Shown here in pieces: positions 10,341 through 24,376 of a stretch of 64,000 nucleotides of DNA. The stretch spans positions 868,001-932,000 of the forward strand of contig NC_089189.1 of assembly GCF_947507565.1 (NCBI RefSeq), read 5' to 3'. Positions within the stretch are counted from its first letter, which is position 1; each line of letters begins with the position of its first letter. This DNA comes from Oscarella lobularis (Eukaryota; Porifera; Homoscleromorpha; Homosclerophorida; Oscarellidae). The position numbers and the translations under genes were made by a program. The notes below the pieces were generated by a model. That model searched no databases. It had not been told where the DNA came from and saw nothing but the letters and a program-made list of their open reading frames with translations.

Positions 10341-12456
10341 AGGCCCTGAAGATAAAGTTGAGAGCCTAAACTTTCATTCTAAGGACCTGAAGATAAAGTT
10401 GAGGGCCTAAATTTTGATTCTAAGGACCTGAAGATAAAGTTGAGGGCCTAAACTTTGATTCTAGGGACCTGAAGATGAAGTTGACGGCCTAAATTTTGAT
10501 TCTAAGGACCTGAAGATAAAGTTGAGGGCCTAAACTCTGATTCTAAGGCCCTGAAAATAAAGTTGAGGGCCTAGACTTTGATTCTAAGGCCCTGAAGATA
10601 AAGTTGAAGGCCTAAACTTTGATTCTAAGGCCCTGAAGAGAAATTTGAAGGCCCCAACTTTGATTCTAAGGGTCTGAAGTTAAAGTTCAGGGCCAAAACT
10701 CTGATTCTAAGAACCTGAAGATAAAGTTGAAGGTCTAAACTTTGATTCTAACGGTCTGAAGTTAAAGTTCAGGGTCAAAACTCTGATTCTAAGGACCTAA
10801 GATAAAGTTGATCGCCTAAACTTTGATTCTAAGAGCCTGAAGATAAAGTTGAGGGCCTAAACTTTTATTCTAAGGGCCTGAAGATAAAGTTGAGGGCCTA
10901 GACTTTGATTCTAAGGACCTAAAGATAAAGTTGCGGGCCTAAACTCTGATTCTAAGGCGCTGAAGATAAAGTTGAGGGCCTAGACTTTGATTCTACGGCC
11001 CTGGAGATAAAGTTGAGAGACTAAACTTTGATTCTAAGGACCTGAAGATAAAGTTGAAGGCCTAAACTTTGATTCTAAGGACCTGAAGATAAAGTTGAGA
11101 GACTAAACTTTGATTCTAAGGACCTGAAGATAAAGTTGAGGGCCTAAACTTTGATTCTAAGGCCCTGAAGATAAAGTTGAACGCCTAAACTTTGATTCTA
11201 AGGGCCTGAAGATAAAGTTGAGGGCCTAAACTCCGATTCTAAGGACCTGAAGATAAAGTTGAGAGACTAAACTTTGATTCTAAGGACCTGAAGATAAAGT
11301 TGAGGGCCTAAACTTTCATTCTAAAGGCCTGAAGATAAAGTTGAGGGCCTAGACTTTGATTCTAAGGACCCGAAGATAAAGTTGAGGGCCTAAACTCTGA
11401 TTCTAAGGCCCTGAAGATAAACTTGAGGGCCTAGACTTTGATTCTAAGGCCCTGAAGATAAAGTTGAAGGCCAAAACTTTGATTCTAAGGCCCTGAAGAG
11501 AAATTTGAAGGCCCAAACTTTGATTCTAAGGGTCTGAAGTTAAAGTTCAAAGCCAAAACTCTGATTCTGAGGACCTAAGATAAAGTTGATGGCCTAAACT
11601 TTGATCCTAAGAGCCTGAAGATAAAGTTGAGGGCCTAAACTTTTATTCTAAGGGCCTGAAGATAAAGTTGAGGGCCTAGACTTTGATTCTAAGGACCTGA
11701 AGATAAAGTTGAGGGCCTAAACTCTGATTCTAAGGCCCTGAAGATAAAGTTGAGGGCCTAGACTTTGATTCTAAGGCCCTGAAGATAAAGTTGAAGGCCT
11801 AAACTTTGATTCTAAGGCCATGAAGAGAAATTTGAAGGCCCAAACTTTGATTCTAAGGGTCTGAAGTTAAAGTTCAGGGCCAAAACTGTGATTCTAAGAA
11901 CCTGAAGATAAAGTTGAAGGTCTAAACTTTGATTCTAACGGTCTGAAGTTAAAGTTCAGGGTCAAAACTCTGATTCTAAGCACCTGAAAATAAAGTTCAG
12001 GGCCTAAACTCTGATTCTAAGGACCTGAAGATAAAGTTGAGGACCTAAACTTTGATTCTAAGGATTTGAAGATAAAGTTGAGGGCCTAAACTTTGATTCT
12101 AGGGACCTGAAGATAAAGTTGAGGGCCTAAACTTTGATTCTAAGGCCCTGAAGATAAAGTTGAGGGCATAAACTTCGATTCTAAGGCCCTGAAGATAAAG
12201 ATGAGGGCCTAAACTTTGATTCTAAGGCCCTGAAGATAAAGTTGAGGGCATAAACTTCGATTTTAAGGTTCTGAAGATAAAGATGAGGGCCTAAACTTTG
12301 ATTCTAAGGTCCTAAAGATAAAGTTAAGGGCTTAAACTTTGATTCTAAGGAGCTAAAGAGAAAGTTGAGGGCCTAAACTCTGTTTCTAAGGCCCTGAAGA
12401 TAAAGTTGAGGGCCTAAACTTCGATTCTAAGGCATTGAAGATAAAGTTGAGGGCCC
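10341..12456. repeat. 41-base satellite block
   Basis: About 51 units with many recurring variants, including GGTCTGAAGTTAAAGTTCAG and CTGAAGAGAAATTTGAAGG. These marker combinations recur in 14941-16278. Ends at the GAGGGCCCAACGGG junction. Confidence 0.94.
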
Positions 12457-14940
12457 AACGGGTCTCTCCTGTAATAAATTACAGCGAAATTACAGGGGCT
12501 AGCCAAAGGGTCTCTCCTGTAATAAACTACAGCGAAATTACAGGGGGTTAGCCAACGGGTCTCTCCTGTAATAAATTACAGCGAAAGTACAGGGGCTAGC
12601 CGAAAGGTCTCTCCTGTAATAAATTACAGCGAAATTACAGGGGCTAGCCAAAGGGTCTCTCCTGTAATAAACTACAGCGAAATTACAGGGGGTTAGCAAA
12701 CGGGTCTCTCCTGTAATAAACTACAGCGAAATTACAGGAGGCTAGCCAACGGGTGTCTCCTGTAATAAATTACAGCGAAATTACAGGGGGTTAGCCAACG
12801 GGTTTCTCCTGTAACAAATTAAGGCGAAATTAAAGGGGGTTAGCCAACGGGTCTCTCCTGTAATAAATTACAGCGAAATTACAGGGGGTTAGCCAACGGG
12901 TCTCTCCTGTAATAAATTAAAGCGAAATTACAGGAGTTAGCTAACGGGTATCTCCTGTAATAAATTACAGCGAAATTATAGGGGGTTAGCCAACGGGTTT
13001 CTCCTGTAATAAATTAAGGCGAAATTAAAGGGGGTTAGCCAACGGGTCTCTCCTGTAATAAATTACAGCGAAATTACAGGGGGTTAGCCAACGGGTCTCT
13101 CCTGTAATAAATTACAGCGAAATTACAGGGGGTTAGCCAACGCGTATCTCCTGTAATAAATGACAGCGAAATTACAGGGGGCTAGCCAACGGGTTTCTCC
13201 TGTAATATATTACAGCGAAATTACAGTGGGTTAGCCAAAGGGTTTCTCCTGTAATAAATTACAGCGAAATTACAGGGGGTTAGCCAAAGGATATCTCCTG
13301 TAATAAATTACAGCGAAATTACAGGGGGTTAGCCAACGGGTATCTCCTGTAATAAATTACAGCAAAATTACAGTGGGTTAGCCAACGGGTTTCTCCTGTA
13401 ATAAATTACAGCGAAATTACAGGGGGTTAGCTAACGGGTATCTCCTGTAATAAATTACAGCGAAATTACAGGGGCTAGCCAACGGGTCTCTCCTGTAATA
13501 AACTATAGCGAAATTACAGGGGCTAGCCAACGGGTCTCTCCTGTAATAAATTACAGCGAAATTACAGGGGGTTAGCCAACGGGTTTCTCCTGTAATAAAT
13601 TACAACGAAATTACAGGGGGTTAGCTAACGGGTATCTCCTGTAATAAATTACAGCGAAATTACAGGAGGTTAGCCAACGGGTATCTCCTGTAATAAATTA
13701 CAGCGAAATTACAGGGGCTAGCCAACGGGTCTCTCCTGTAATAATTTACAGCGAAATTACAGGGGGCTAGCCAACGGTTCTCTCCTGTAATAAATTACAG
13801 CGAAATTACAGGGGGCTAGCCAACGGTTCTTTCCTGTAATAAATTACAGCGAAATTACAGGGGGTTAGCCAACGGGTCTCTCCTGTAATAAATTAGAGCG
13901 AAATTACAGGGGCTAGCCAACGGGTCTCTCCTGTAATAAATTAACGCAAAATTACAGGAGGTTAGCCAACGGGTCTCTCCTGTAATAAATTACAGCGAAA
14001 TTACAGGGGGTTAGCAAACAAGTCTCTCCTGTAATAAATTACAGCGAAATTACAGGGGGTTAGCAAACAAGTCTCTCCTGTAATAAATTACAGCGAAATT
14101 ACAGGGGGCTAGCCAACGGGTCTTTCCTGTAATAAATTACAGCGAAATTACAGGGGCTAGCCAACGGGTCTCTCCTGTAATAAATTACAGCGAAATTACA
14201 GGGGCTAGCAAAAGGGTCTCTCCTGTAATAAATTACAGCGAACTTACAGGGGCTAGCCAACGGGTCTCTCCTGCAATAAATTACAGCGAATTTACAGGGG
14301 ATAGCCAACGGGTCTCTTCTGTAATAAATTACAGCGAAATTAAAGGGGGTTAGCCAACGGGTCTCACCTGTAATAAATTACAGCGAAATTACAGGGGCTA
14401 GCCAACGGGTCTCTTCTGTAATAAATTACAGCGAAATTAAAGGGGGTTAGCAAACGGGTATCTCCTGTAATAAATTACAGCGAATTTACAGGGGGCTAGC
14501 CAACGGGTCTCTCCTGTAATAAACTACAGCGAAATTACAGAAGGTTAGCCAACGGGTCTCTCCTGTAATAAATTACAGCGAAATTACAGAGGCTAGCTAA
14601 CGGGTATCTTCTGTAATAAATTACAGCGAATTTATAGGGGCTAGACAATGGGTCTCTCCTGTAATAAACTACAGCGAAATTACAGGGGGTTAGTTAACGG
14701 GTCTCTCCTGTAAAAAGTTACAGCCAAATTACAGGGGGCTAGCCAACGGGTCTCTCCTGGAATAAATTACAGAAAAATTACAGGGGCTAGACAACGGGTC
14801 TATCCTAATAATAAATTACAGCGAAATTACACGGGGTTAGCCAACGGGTATCTCCTGTAATAAATTACAGCGAAATTACAGAAGGTTAGCAAACGGGTCT
14901 CTCCTGTAATAAATTACAGCGAACTTACACGGGCTAGCTA
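12457..14940. repeat. 48/49-base satellite block
   Basis: About 51 units. The part around 12960-13800 closely repeats 9370-10200. Near the end are drifted units (TCCTAATAATAAATTACAGC, CTGTAAAAAGTTACAGCC) that mark the ends of several later blocks as well. Confidence 0.94.
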
Positions 14941-16278
14941 AAGCCCTGAAGATAAAGTTGAGAGCCTAAACTTTCATTCTAAGGACCTGAAGATAAAGTT
15001 GAGGGCCTAAATTTTGATTCTAAGGACCTGAAGATAAAGTTGAGGGCCTAAACTCTGATTCTAAGGCCCTGAAGATAAAGTTGAGAACCTAGACTTTGAT
15101 TCTAAGGCCCTGAAGATAAAGTTGAAGGCCTAAACTTTGATTCTAAGGCCCTGAAGAGAAATTTGAACGCCTAAACTTTGATTCTAAGGGCCTGAAGATA
15201 AAGTTGAGGGCCCAAACTCCGATTCTAAGGACCTGAAGATAAAGTTGAGGGCCTAAACTTTGATTCTAGGGACCTGAAGATGAAGTTGAGGGCCTAAATT
15301 TTGATTCTAAGGACCTGAAGATAAAGTTGAGGGCCTAAACTTTGATTCTAGGGACCTGAAGATGAAGTTGACGGCCTAAATTTTGATTCTAAGGACCTGA
15401 AGATAAAGTTGAGGGCCTAAACTCTGATTCTAAGGCCATGAAGATAAACTTGAGGGCCTAGTCTTTGATTCTAAGGCCCTGAAGAGAAATTTGAAGGCCC
15501 AAACTTTGATTCTAAGGGTCTGAAGTTAAAGTTCAGAGCCAAAACTCTGATTCTAAGGACCTAAGATAAAGTTGATGGCCTAAACTTTGATTCTAAGAGC
15601 CTGAAGATAAAGTTGAGGGCCTAAACTTTTATTCTAAGAGCCTGAAGATAAAGTTGAGGGCCTAGACTTTGATTCTAAGGACCTGAAGATAAAGTTGAGG
15701 GCCTAAACTCTGATTCTAAGGCCCTGAAGATAAAGTTGAGGGCCTAGACTTTGATTCTAAGGCCCTGAAGATAAAGTTGAAGGCCTAAACTTTGATTCTA
15801 AGGCCATGAAGAGAAATTTGAAGGCCCAAACTTTGATTCTAAGGGTCTGAAGTTAAAGTTCAGGGCCAAAACTCTGATTCTAAGAACCTGAAGATAAAGT
15901 TGAAGGTCTAAACTTTGATTCTAACGGTCTGAAGTTAAAGTTCAGGGTCAAAACTCTGATTCTAAGCACCTGAAGATAAAGTTGAGGGCCTAAACTCTGA
16001 TTCTAAGGACCTGAAGATAAAGTTGAGGGCCTAAACTTTGATTCTAAGGATTTGAAGATAAAGGTGAGGGCCTAAACTTTGATTCTAGGGACCTGAAGAT
16101 AAAGTTGAGGGCATAAACTTTGATTCTAAGGCCCTGAAGATAAAGTTGAGGGCATAAACTTCGATTCTAAGGCCCTGAAGATAAAGATGAGGGCCTAAAC
16201 TTTGATTCTAAGGCCCTGAAGATAAAGTTGAGGGCCTAAACTTCGATTCTAAGGCATTGAAGATAAAGTTGAGGGCCC
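14941..16278. repeat. 41-base satellite block
   Basis: About 33 units, a shortened relative of 10341-12456 with the same order of marker variants and the same entry and exit junctions. Confidence 0.94.
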
Positions 16279-17827
16279 AACGGGTCTCTCCTGTAATAAA
16301 TTACAGCGAAATTACAGGGGCTAGCCAAAGGGTCTCTCCTGTAATAAACTACAGCGAAATTACAGGGGGTTAGCCAACGGGTCTCTCCTGTAATAAACTA
16401 CAGCGAAAGTACAGGGGCTAGCCGAAGGGTCTCTCCTGTAATAAATTACAGCGAAATTACAGGGGCTAGCCAAAGGGTCTCTCCTGTAATAAACTACAGC
16501 GAAATTACAGGGGGTTAGCAAACGGGTCTCTCCTGTAATAAACTACAGCGAAATTACAGGAGGCTAGCCAACGGGTGTCTCCTGTAATAAATTACAGCGA
16601 AATTATAGGGGGTTAGCCAACGGGTCTCTCCTGTAATAAATTACAGCCAAATTAAAGAGGCTAGCCAACGGGTCACTCCTGTAATAAACTACAGCGAAAT
16701 TACAGGGGCTAGCCAACGGGTCTCTCCTGTAATAAATTACAGCGAATTTACAGGGGGTTAGTAAACGGGTCTCTCCTGTAATAAATTACAGCGAAATTAC
16801 AGGGGGTTAGCAAACGGGTCTCTCCTGTAATAAATTACAGCGAAATTACTGGGGCTAGCCAAAGGGTCTCTCCTGTAATAAATTACAGCGAATTTACAGG
16901 GGGTTAGTAAACGGGTATCTCCTGTAATAAATTACAGCAAAATTACAGGAGGTTAGCCAACGGGTCTCTCCTGTAATAAATTACAGCGAAATTACAGGGG
17001 GTTAGCAAACAAGTCTCTCCTGTAATAAATTACAGCGAAATTACAGGTGGCTAGCCAACGGGTCTTTCCTGTAATAAATTACAGCGAAATTACAGGGGCT
17101 AGCCAACGGGTCTCTCCTGTAATAAATTACAGCGAACTTACAGGGGCTAGCCAACGGGTCTCTCCTGCAATAAATTACAGCGAAGTTACAGGGGGCTAGC
17201 CAACGGGTCTCTCATGTAATAAATTACAGCGAATTTACAGGGGCTAGCCAACGGGTCTCTTCTGTAATAAATTACAGCGAAATTAAGGGGGGTTAGCCAC
17301 TCCTGTAATAAATTACAGCGAAATTACAGGGAGTTAGCAAACGGGTATCTCCTGTAATAAATTACAGCGAATTTACAGGGGGCTAGCCAACGGGTCTCTC
17401 CTGTAATAAACTACAGCGAAATTACAGGGGGTTAGCCAACGGGTCTCTCCTGTAATAAATTACAGCGAAATTACAGAGGCTAGCTAACGGGTATCTCCTG
17501 TAATAAATTACAGCGAATTTATAGGGGCTAGCCAATGGGTCTCTCCTGTAATAAACTACAGCAAAATTACAGGGGGTTAGTCAACGGGTCTCTCCTGGAA
17601 TAAATTACAGCCAACTTACAGGGGGCTAGCCAACGGGTCTCTCCTGTAAAAAGTTACAGCCAAATTACAGGGGGCTAGCCAACGGGTCTCTCCTGGAATA
17701 AATTACAGCGAAATTACAGGGGCTAGACAACGGGTCTATCCTAATAATAAATTACAGCGAAATTACACGGGGTTAGCCAACGGGTCTCTCCTGTAATAAA
17801 TTACAGCGAACTTACACGGGCTAGCGA
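16279..17827. repeat. 48/49-base satellite block
   Basis: About 32 units. It starts with the same unit order as 12457 onwards and ends with the same drifted units; the exit reads GGGCTAGCGAAGGCCCTG, a GCGAAGG variant shared with the exits at about 19309 and 21374. Confidence 0.94.
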
Positions 17828-18674
17828 AGGCCCTGAAGATAAAGTTGAGAGCCTAAACTTTCATTCTAAGGACCTGAAGATAAAGTTGAGGGCCTAAACT
17901 TTGATTCTAAGAGCCTGAAGATAAAGTTGAGGGCATAAACTTCGATTTTAAGGTTCTGAAGATAAAGATAAGGGCCTAAACTTTGATTCTAAGGTCCTAA
18001 AGATAAAGTTAAGGGCTTAAACTTTGATTCTAAGGAGCTAAAGATAAAGTTGAGGGCCTAAACTCTGTTTCAAAGGCCCTGAAGATAAAGTTGAGGGCCT
18101 AAACTTTGATTCTAAGGCCCTGAAGATAAAGTTGAGGGCATAAACTTCGATTCTAAGGCCCTGAAGATAAAGATGAGGGCCTAAACTTTGATTCTAAGGC
18201 CCTGAAGATAAAGTTGAGGGCATAAACTTCGATTTTAAGGTTCTGAAGATAAAGATGAGGGCCTAAACTTTGATTCTAAGGTCCTAAAGATAAAGTTAAG
18301 GGCTTAAGCTTTGATTCTAAGGAGCTAAAGATAAAGTTGAGGGGCTAAACTCTGTTTCTAAGGCCGTGAAGATAAAGTTGAGGGCCTAAACTTTGATTCT
18401 AAGGCCCTGAAGATAAAGTTGAGGGCATAAACTTCGATTCTAAGGCCCTGAAGATAAAGATGAGGGCCTAAACTTTGATTCTAAGGCCCTGAAGATAAAG
18501 TTGAGGGCATAAACTTCGATTTTAAGGTTCTGAAGATAAAGATGAGGGCTTAAACTTTGATTCTAAGGAGCTAAAGATAAAGTTGAAGGCCTAAACTCTG
18601 TTTCTAAGGCCCTGAAGATAAAGTTGAGGGCCTAAACTTCGATTCTAAGGCATTGAAGATAAAGTTGAGGGCCC
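17828..18674. repeat. 41-base satellite block
   Basis: About 21 units with the marker GGGCATAAACTTCGATTTTA repeated every few units, showing internal multi-unit duplication. Confidence 0.94.
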
Positions 18675-19309
18675 AACGGGTCTCTCCTGTAATAAATTAC
18701 AGCGAAATTACAGGGGCTAGCCAAAGGGTCTCTCCTGTAATAAATTACAGCGAATTTACAGGGGGTTAGTAAACGGGTATCTCCTGTAATAAATTACAGC
18801 GAATTTACAGGAGGTTAGCCAACGGGTCTCTCCTGTAATAAATAACAGCAAAATTACAGGAGGTTAGCCAACGGGTCTCTCCTGTAATAAATTACAGCGA
18901 AATTACAGGGGGTTAGCAAACAAGTCTCTCCTGTAATAAATTACAGCGAAATTACAGGTGGCTAGCCAACGGGTCTTTCCTGTAATAAATTACAGCGAAT
19001 TTATTGGGGCTAGCCAATGGGTCTCTCCTGTAATAAACTACAGCAAAATTACAGGGGGTTAGTCAACGGGTCTCTCCTGGAATAAATTACAGCCAACTTA
19101 CAGGGGGCTAGCCAACGGGTCTCTCCTGTAAAAAGTTACAGCCAAATTACAGGGGGCTAGCCAACGGGTCTCTCCTGGAATAAATTACAGCGAAATTACA
19201 GGGGCTAGACAACGGGTCTATCCTAATAATAAATTACAGCGAAATTACACGGGGTTAGCCAACGGGTCTCTCCTGTAATAAATTACAGCGAACTTACACG
19301 GGCTAGCGA
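18675..19309. repeat. 48/49-base satellite block
   Basis: About 13 units; a truncated relative of 16279-17827 keeping its first and last units. Confidence 0.94.
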
Positions 19310-19869
19310 AGGCCCTGAAGATAAAGTTGAGAGCCTAAACTTTCATTCTAAGGACCTGAAGATAAAGTTGAGGGCCTAAACTTTGATTCTAAGAGCCTGA
19401 AGATAAAGTTGAGGGCATAAACTTCGATTTTAAGGTTCTGAAGATAAAGATGAGGGCCTAAACTTTGATTCTAAGGTCCTAAAGATAAAGTTAAGGGCTT
19501 AAACTTTGATTCCAAGGAGCTAAAGATAAAGTTGAGGGCCTAAACTCTGTTTCTAAGGCCGTGAAGATAAAGTTGAGGGCCTAAACTTTGATTCTAAGGC
19601 CCTGAAGATAAAGTTGAGGGCATAAACTTCGATTCTAAGGCCCTGAAGATAAAGATGAGGGCCTAAACTTTGATTCTAAGGCCCTGAAGATAAAGTTGAG
19701 GGCATAAACTTCGATTTTAAGGTTCTGAAGATAAAGATGAGGGCCTAAACTTTGATTCTAAGGAGCTAAAGATAAAGTTGAAGGCCTAAACTCTGTTTCT
19801 AAGGCCCTGAAGATAAAGTTGAGGGCCTAAACTTCGATTCTAAGGCATTGAAGATAAAGTTGAGGGCCC
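19310..19869. repeat. 41-base satellite block
   Basis: About 14 units, close to a shortened copy of 17828-18674. Confidence 0.94.
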
Positions 19870-21374
19870 AACGGGTCTCTCCTGTAATAAATTACAGCGA
19901 AATTACAGGGGCTAGCCAAAGGGTCTCTCCTGTAATAAATTACAGCGAATTTACAGGGGGTTAGTAAACGGGTCTCTCCTGTCATAAATTACAGCGAATT
20001 TACAGGGGGTTAGCCAACGGGTCTCTCCTGTAATAAATTACAGCCAAATTACAGGAGGTTAGCCAACGGGTCTCTCCTGTAATAAATTACAGCGAAATTA
20101 CAGGGGGTTAGCAAACAAGTCTCTCCTGTAATAAATTACAGCGAAATTACAGGTGGCTAGCCAACGGGTCTTCCCTGTAATAAATTACAGCGAAATTACA
20201 GGGGGTTAGCAACTCCTGTAATCAATTACAGCGAAATTACAGGGGGTTAGCAAACGGGTATCTCCTGTAATAAATTACAGCGAATTTACAGGGGGTTAGC
20301 CAACGGGTCTCTACTGTAATAAATTACAGCGAATTTACAGGGGGCTAGCCAACGGGTCTCTCCTGTAATAAACTACAGCGAAATTACAGGGGGTTAGCCA
20401 ACGGGTCTCTCCTGTAATAAATTACAGCGAAATTACAGAGGCTAGCTGACGGGTATCTCCTGTAATAAATTACAGCGAATTTATAGGGGCTAGCCAATGG
20501 GTCTCTCCTGTAATAAACTACAGCAAAATTACAGGGGGTTAGTCAACGGGTCTCTCCTGGAATAAATTACAGCCAACTTACAGGGGGCTAGCCAACGGGT
20601 CTCTCCTGTAAAAAGTTACAGCCAAATTACAGGGGGCTAGCCAACGGGTCTCTCCTGGAATAAATTACAGCGAAATTACAGGGGCTAGACAACGGGTCTA
20701 TCCTAATAATAAATTACTGCGAAATTAAACGGGGTTAGCCAACGGGTATCTCCTGTAATAAATTACAGCGAAATTACAGAGGTTAGCTAACGGGTATCTC
20801 CTGTAATAAATTACAGAGAAATGACAGGGAGTTAGCAAACGGGTATCTCCTGTAATAAATTACAGCGAATTTACAGGAGGCTAGCCAACGGGTCTCTCCT
20901 GTAATAAACTACAGCGAAATTACATGGGGTTAGCCAACGGGTCTCTCCTGTAATAAATTACAGCGAAATTACAGAGGCTAGCTAACGGGTATCTCCTGTA
21001 ATAAATTACAGCGAATTTATAGGGGCTAGCCAATGGGTCTCTCCTGTAATAAACTACAACGAAATTACACGGGGTTAGTCAACGGGTCTCTCCTGGAATA
21101 AATTACAGCCAACTTACAGGGGGCTAGCCAACGGGTCTCTCCTGTAAAAAGTTACAGCCAAATTACAGGGGGCTAGCCAACGGGTCTCTCCTGGAATAAA
21201 ATACAGCGAAATTACAAGGGCTAGACAACGGGTCTATCCTAATAATAAATTACAGCGAAATTACACGGAGTTAGCCAACGGGTATCTCCTGTAATAAATT
21301 ACAGCGAAATTACAGGGGGTTAGCCAACGGGTCTCTCCTGTAATAAATTACAGCGAACTTACACGCGCTAGCGA
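19870..21374. repeat. 48/49-base satellite block
   Basis: About 31 units. The group ending in TCCTAATAATAAATTAC occurs twice inside the block (about 20700 and 21238), an internal duplication of about 540 bases. Confidence 0.94.
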
Positions 21375-21688
21375 AGGCCCTGAAGATAAAGTTGAGAGCC
21401 TAAACTTTCATTCTAAGGACCTGAAGATAAAGTTGAGGGCCTAAACTTTGATTCTAAGAGCCTGAAGATAAAGTTGAGGGCATAAACTTCGATTTTAAGG
21501 TTCTGAAGATAAAGATGAGGGCCTAAACTTTGATTCTAAGGTCCTAAAGATAAAGTTAAGGGCTTAAACTTTGATTCTAAAGAGCTAAAGATAAAGTTGA
21601 GGGCCTAAACTCTGTTTCTAAGGCCCTGAAGATAAAGTTGAGGGCCTAAACTTCGATTCTAAGGCATTGAAGATAAAGTTGAGGGCCC
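21375..21688. repeat. 41-base satellite block
   Basis: About eight units, the shortest version of the block type seen at 17828 and 19310, with identical first and last units. Confidence 0.94.
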
Positions 21689-23682
21689 AACGGGTCTCTC
21701 CTGTAATAAATTACAGCGAAATTACAGGGGCTAGCCAAAGGGTCTCTCCTGTAATAAACTACAGCGAAATTACAGGGGGTTAGCCAACGGGTCTCTCCTG
21801 TAATAAATTACAGCGAATTTACAGGGGCTAGCCAACGGGTCTCTCCTGTAATAAATTACAGCGAATTTACAGGGGGTTAGTAAACGGGTCTCTCCTGTAA
21901 TAAATTACAGCGAAATTACAGGGGGTTAGCAAACGGGTCTCTCCTGTAATAAATTACAGCGAAATTACTGGGGCTAGCCAAAGGGTCTCTCCTGTAATAA
22001 ATTACAGCGAATTTACAGGGGGTTAGTAAACGGGTATCTCCTGTAATAAATTACAGCGAATTTACAGGGGGTTAGCCAACGGGTATCTCCTGTAATAAAT
22101 TACAGCAAAATTACAGGAGGTTAGCCAACGGGTCTCTCCTGTAATAAATTACAGCGAAATTACAGGGGGTTAGCAAACAAGTCTCTCCTGTAATAAATTA
22201 CAGCGAAATTACAGGGGGCTAGCCAACGGGTCTTTCCTGTAATAAATTACAGCGAAATTACAGGGGCTAGCCAACGGGTCTCTCCTGTAATAAATTACAG
22301 CGAAATTACAGGGGCTAGCAAAAGGGTCTCTCCTGTAATAAATTACAGCGAACTTACAGGGGCTAGCCAACGGGTCTCTCCTGTAATAAATTACAGCGAA
22401 GTTACCGGGGGCTAGCCAACGGGTCTCTCATGTAATAAATTAAAGCGAATTTACAGGGACTAGCCAACGGGTCTCTTCTGTAATAAATTACAGCGAAATT
22501 ACAGGGGGTTAGCCAACGGGTCTCTCCTGTAATAAATTACAGCGAAATTACAGAGGCTAGCTAACGGGTATCTCTTGTAATAAATTACAGCGAAATTACA
22601 GGGGGTTAGCCAAAGGGTCTCTCCTGTAATAAATTACAGCGAATTTACAGGGGGTTAGTAAACGGGTATCTCCTGTAATAAATTACAGCGAATTTACAGG
22701 GGGTTAGCCAACGGGTATCTCCTGTAATAAATTACAGCAAAATTACAGGAGGTTAGCCAACGGGTCTCTCCTGTAATAAATTACAGCGAAATTACAGGGG
22801 GTTAGCAAACAAGTCTCTCCTGTAATAAATTACAGCGAAATTACAGGGGGCTAGCCAACGGGTCTTTCCTGTAATAAATTACAGCGAAATTACAGGGGCT
22901 AGCCAACGGGTCTCTCCTGTAATAAATTACAGCGAAATTACAGGGGCTAGCAAAAGGGTCTCTCCTGTAATAAATTACAGCGAACTTACAGGGGCTAGCC
23001 AACGGGTCTCTCCTGTAATAAATTACAGCGAAGTTACCGGGGGCTAGCCAACGGGTCTCTCATGTAATAAATTAAAGCGAATTTACAGGGACTAGCCAAC
23101 GGGTCTCTTCTGTAATAAATTACAGCGAAATTACAGGGGGTTAGCCAACGGGTCTCTCCTGTAATAAATTACAGCGAAATTACAGAGGCTAGCTAACGGG
23201 TATCTCCTGTAATAAATTACAGCGAAATTACAGGGGGTTAGCAAACGGGTATCTCCTGTAATAAATTACAGCGAATTTACAGGAGGCTAGCCAACGGGTC
23301 TCTCCTGTAATAAACTACAGCGAAATTACAGGGGGTTAGCCAACGGGTCTCTCCTGTAATAAATTACAGCGAAATTACAGAGACTAGCTAACGGGTATCT
23401 CCTGTAATAAATTACAGCGAATTTATAGGGGCTAGCCAATGGGTCTCTCCTGTAATAAACTACAGCGAAATTACAGGGGGTTAGTCAACGGGTCTCTCCT
23501 GGAATAAATTGCAGCGAAATTACAGGGGCTAGACAACGGGTCTATCCTAATAATAAATTACAGCGAAATTACACGGGGTTAGCCAACGGGTATCTCCTGT
23601 AATAAATTACAGCGAAATTACAGGGGGTTAGCCAACGGGTCTCTCCTGTAATAAATTACAGCGAACTTACACGGGCTAGCTA
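21689..23682. repeat. 48/49-base satellite block
   Basis: About 41 units. A segment around 22040-22480 is repeated almost exactly around 22640-23120. Confidence 0.94.
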
Positions 23683-24376
23683 AGGCCCTGAAGATAAAGT
23701 TGAGAGCCTAAACTTTCATTCTAAGGACTTGAAGATAAAGTTGAGGGTCTAAACTTTGATTCTAAGGGCCTGAAGATAAAGTTGAGGTCCTAAACTTTGA
23801 TTCTAAGGACCTGAAGATAAAGTTGAGGGCCTAAACTTTGATTCTAAGGAGCTAAAGATAAAGTTGAGGGCCTAAACTCTAATTCTAAGACCCTGAAGAT
23901 AAAGTTGAAGGCCCAAACATTGATTCTAAGGGCCTGAAGATAAAGGTCATGGCCAAAACTCTGATTCTAAGGACCTGAAGATAAAGTTGAGGGCCTAAAC
24001 TTTGATTCTAAGGACCTGAAGATAAAGTTGAGGGCCTAAACTTTGATTCTAAGGAGCTAAAGATAAAGTTGAGGGCCTAAACTCTAATTCTAAGACCCTG
24101 AAGATAAAGTTGAAGGCCCAAACATTGATTCTAAGGGCCTGAAGATAAAGGTCATGGCCAAAACTCTGATTCTAAGGACCTGAAGATAAAGTTGAGGGCC
24201 TAAACTTTGATTCTAAGGCCCTGAAGGTAAAGTTGAACGCCTAAACTTTGATTCTAAGGGCCTGAAGATAAAGTTGAGGGCCTAAACTCCGATTCTAAGG
24301 ACCTGAAGCTAAAGTTGAGAGACTAAACTTTGATTCTAAGGACCTGAAGATAAAGTTGAGGGCCTAAACTTTGATT
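23683..24376. repeat. 41-base satellite block
   Basis: About 17 units with the markers GGAGCTAAAGATAAAG and GATAAAGGTCATGGCC, which also occur at about 3240-3340 and 29480-29590. It breaks off mid-unit at TTTGATTCCGGCAGGCGG, where the minisatellite begins. Confidence 0.94.
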
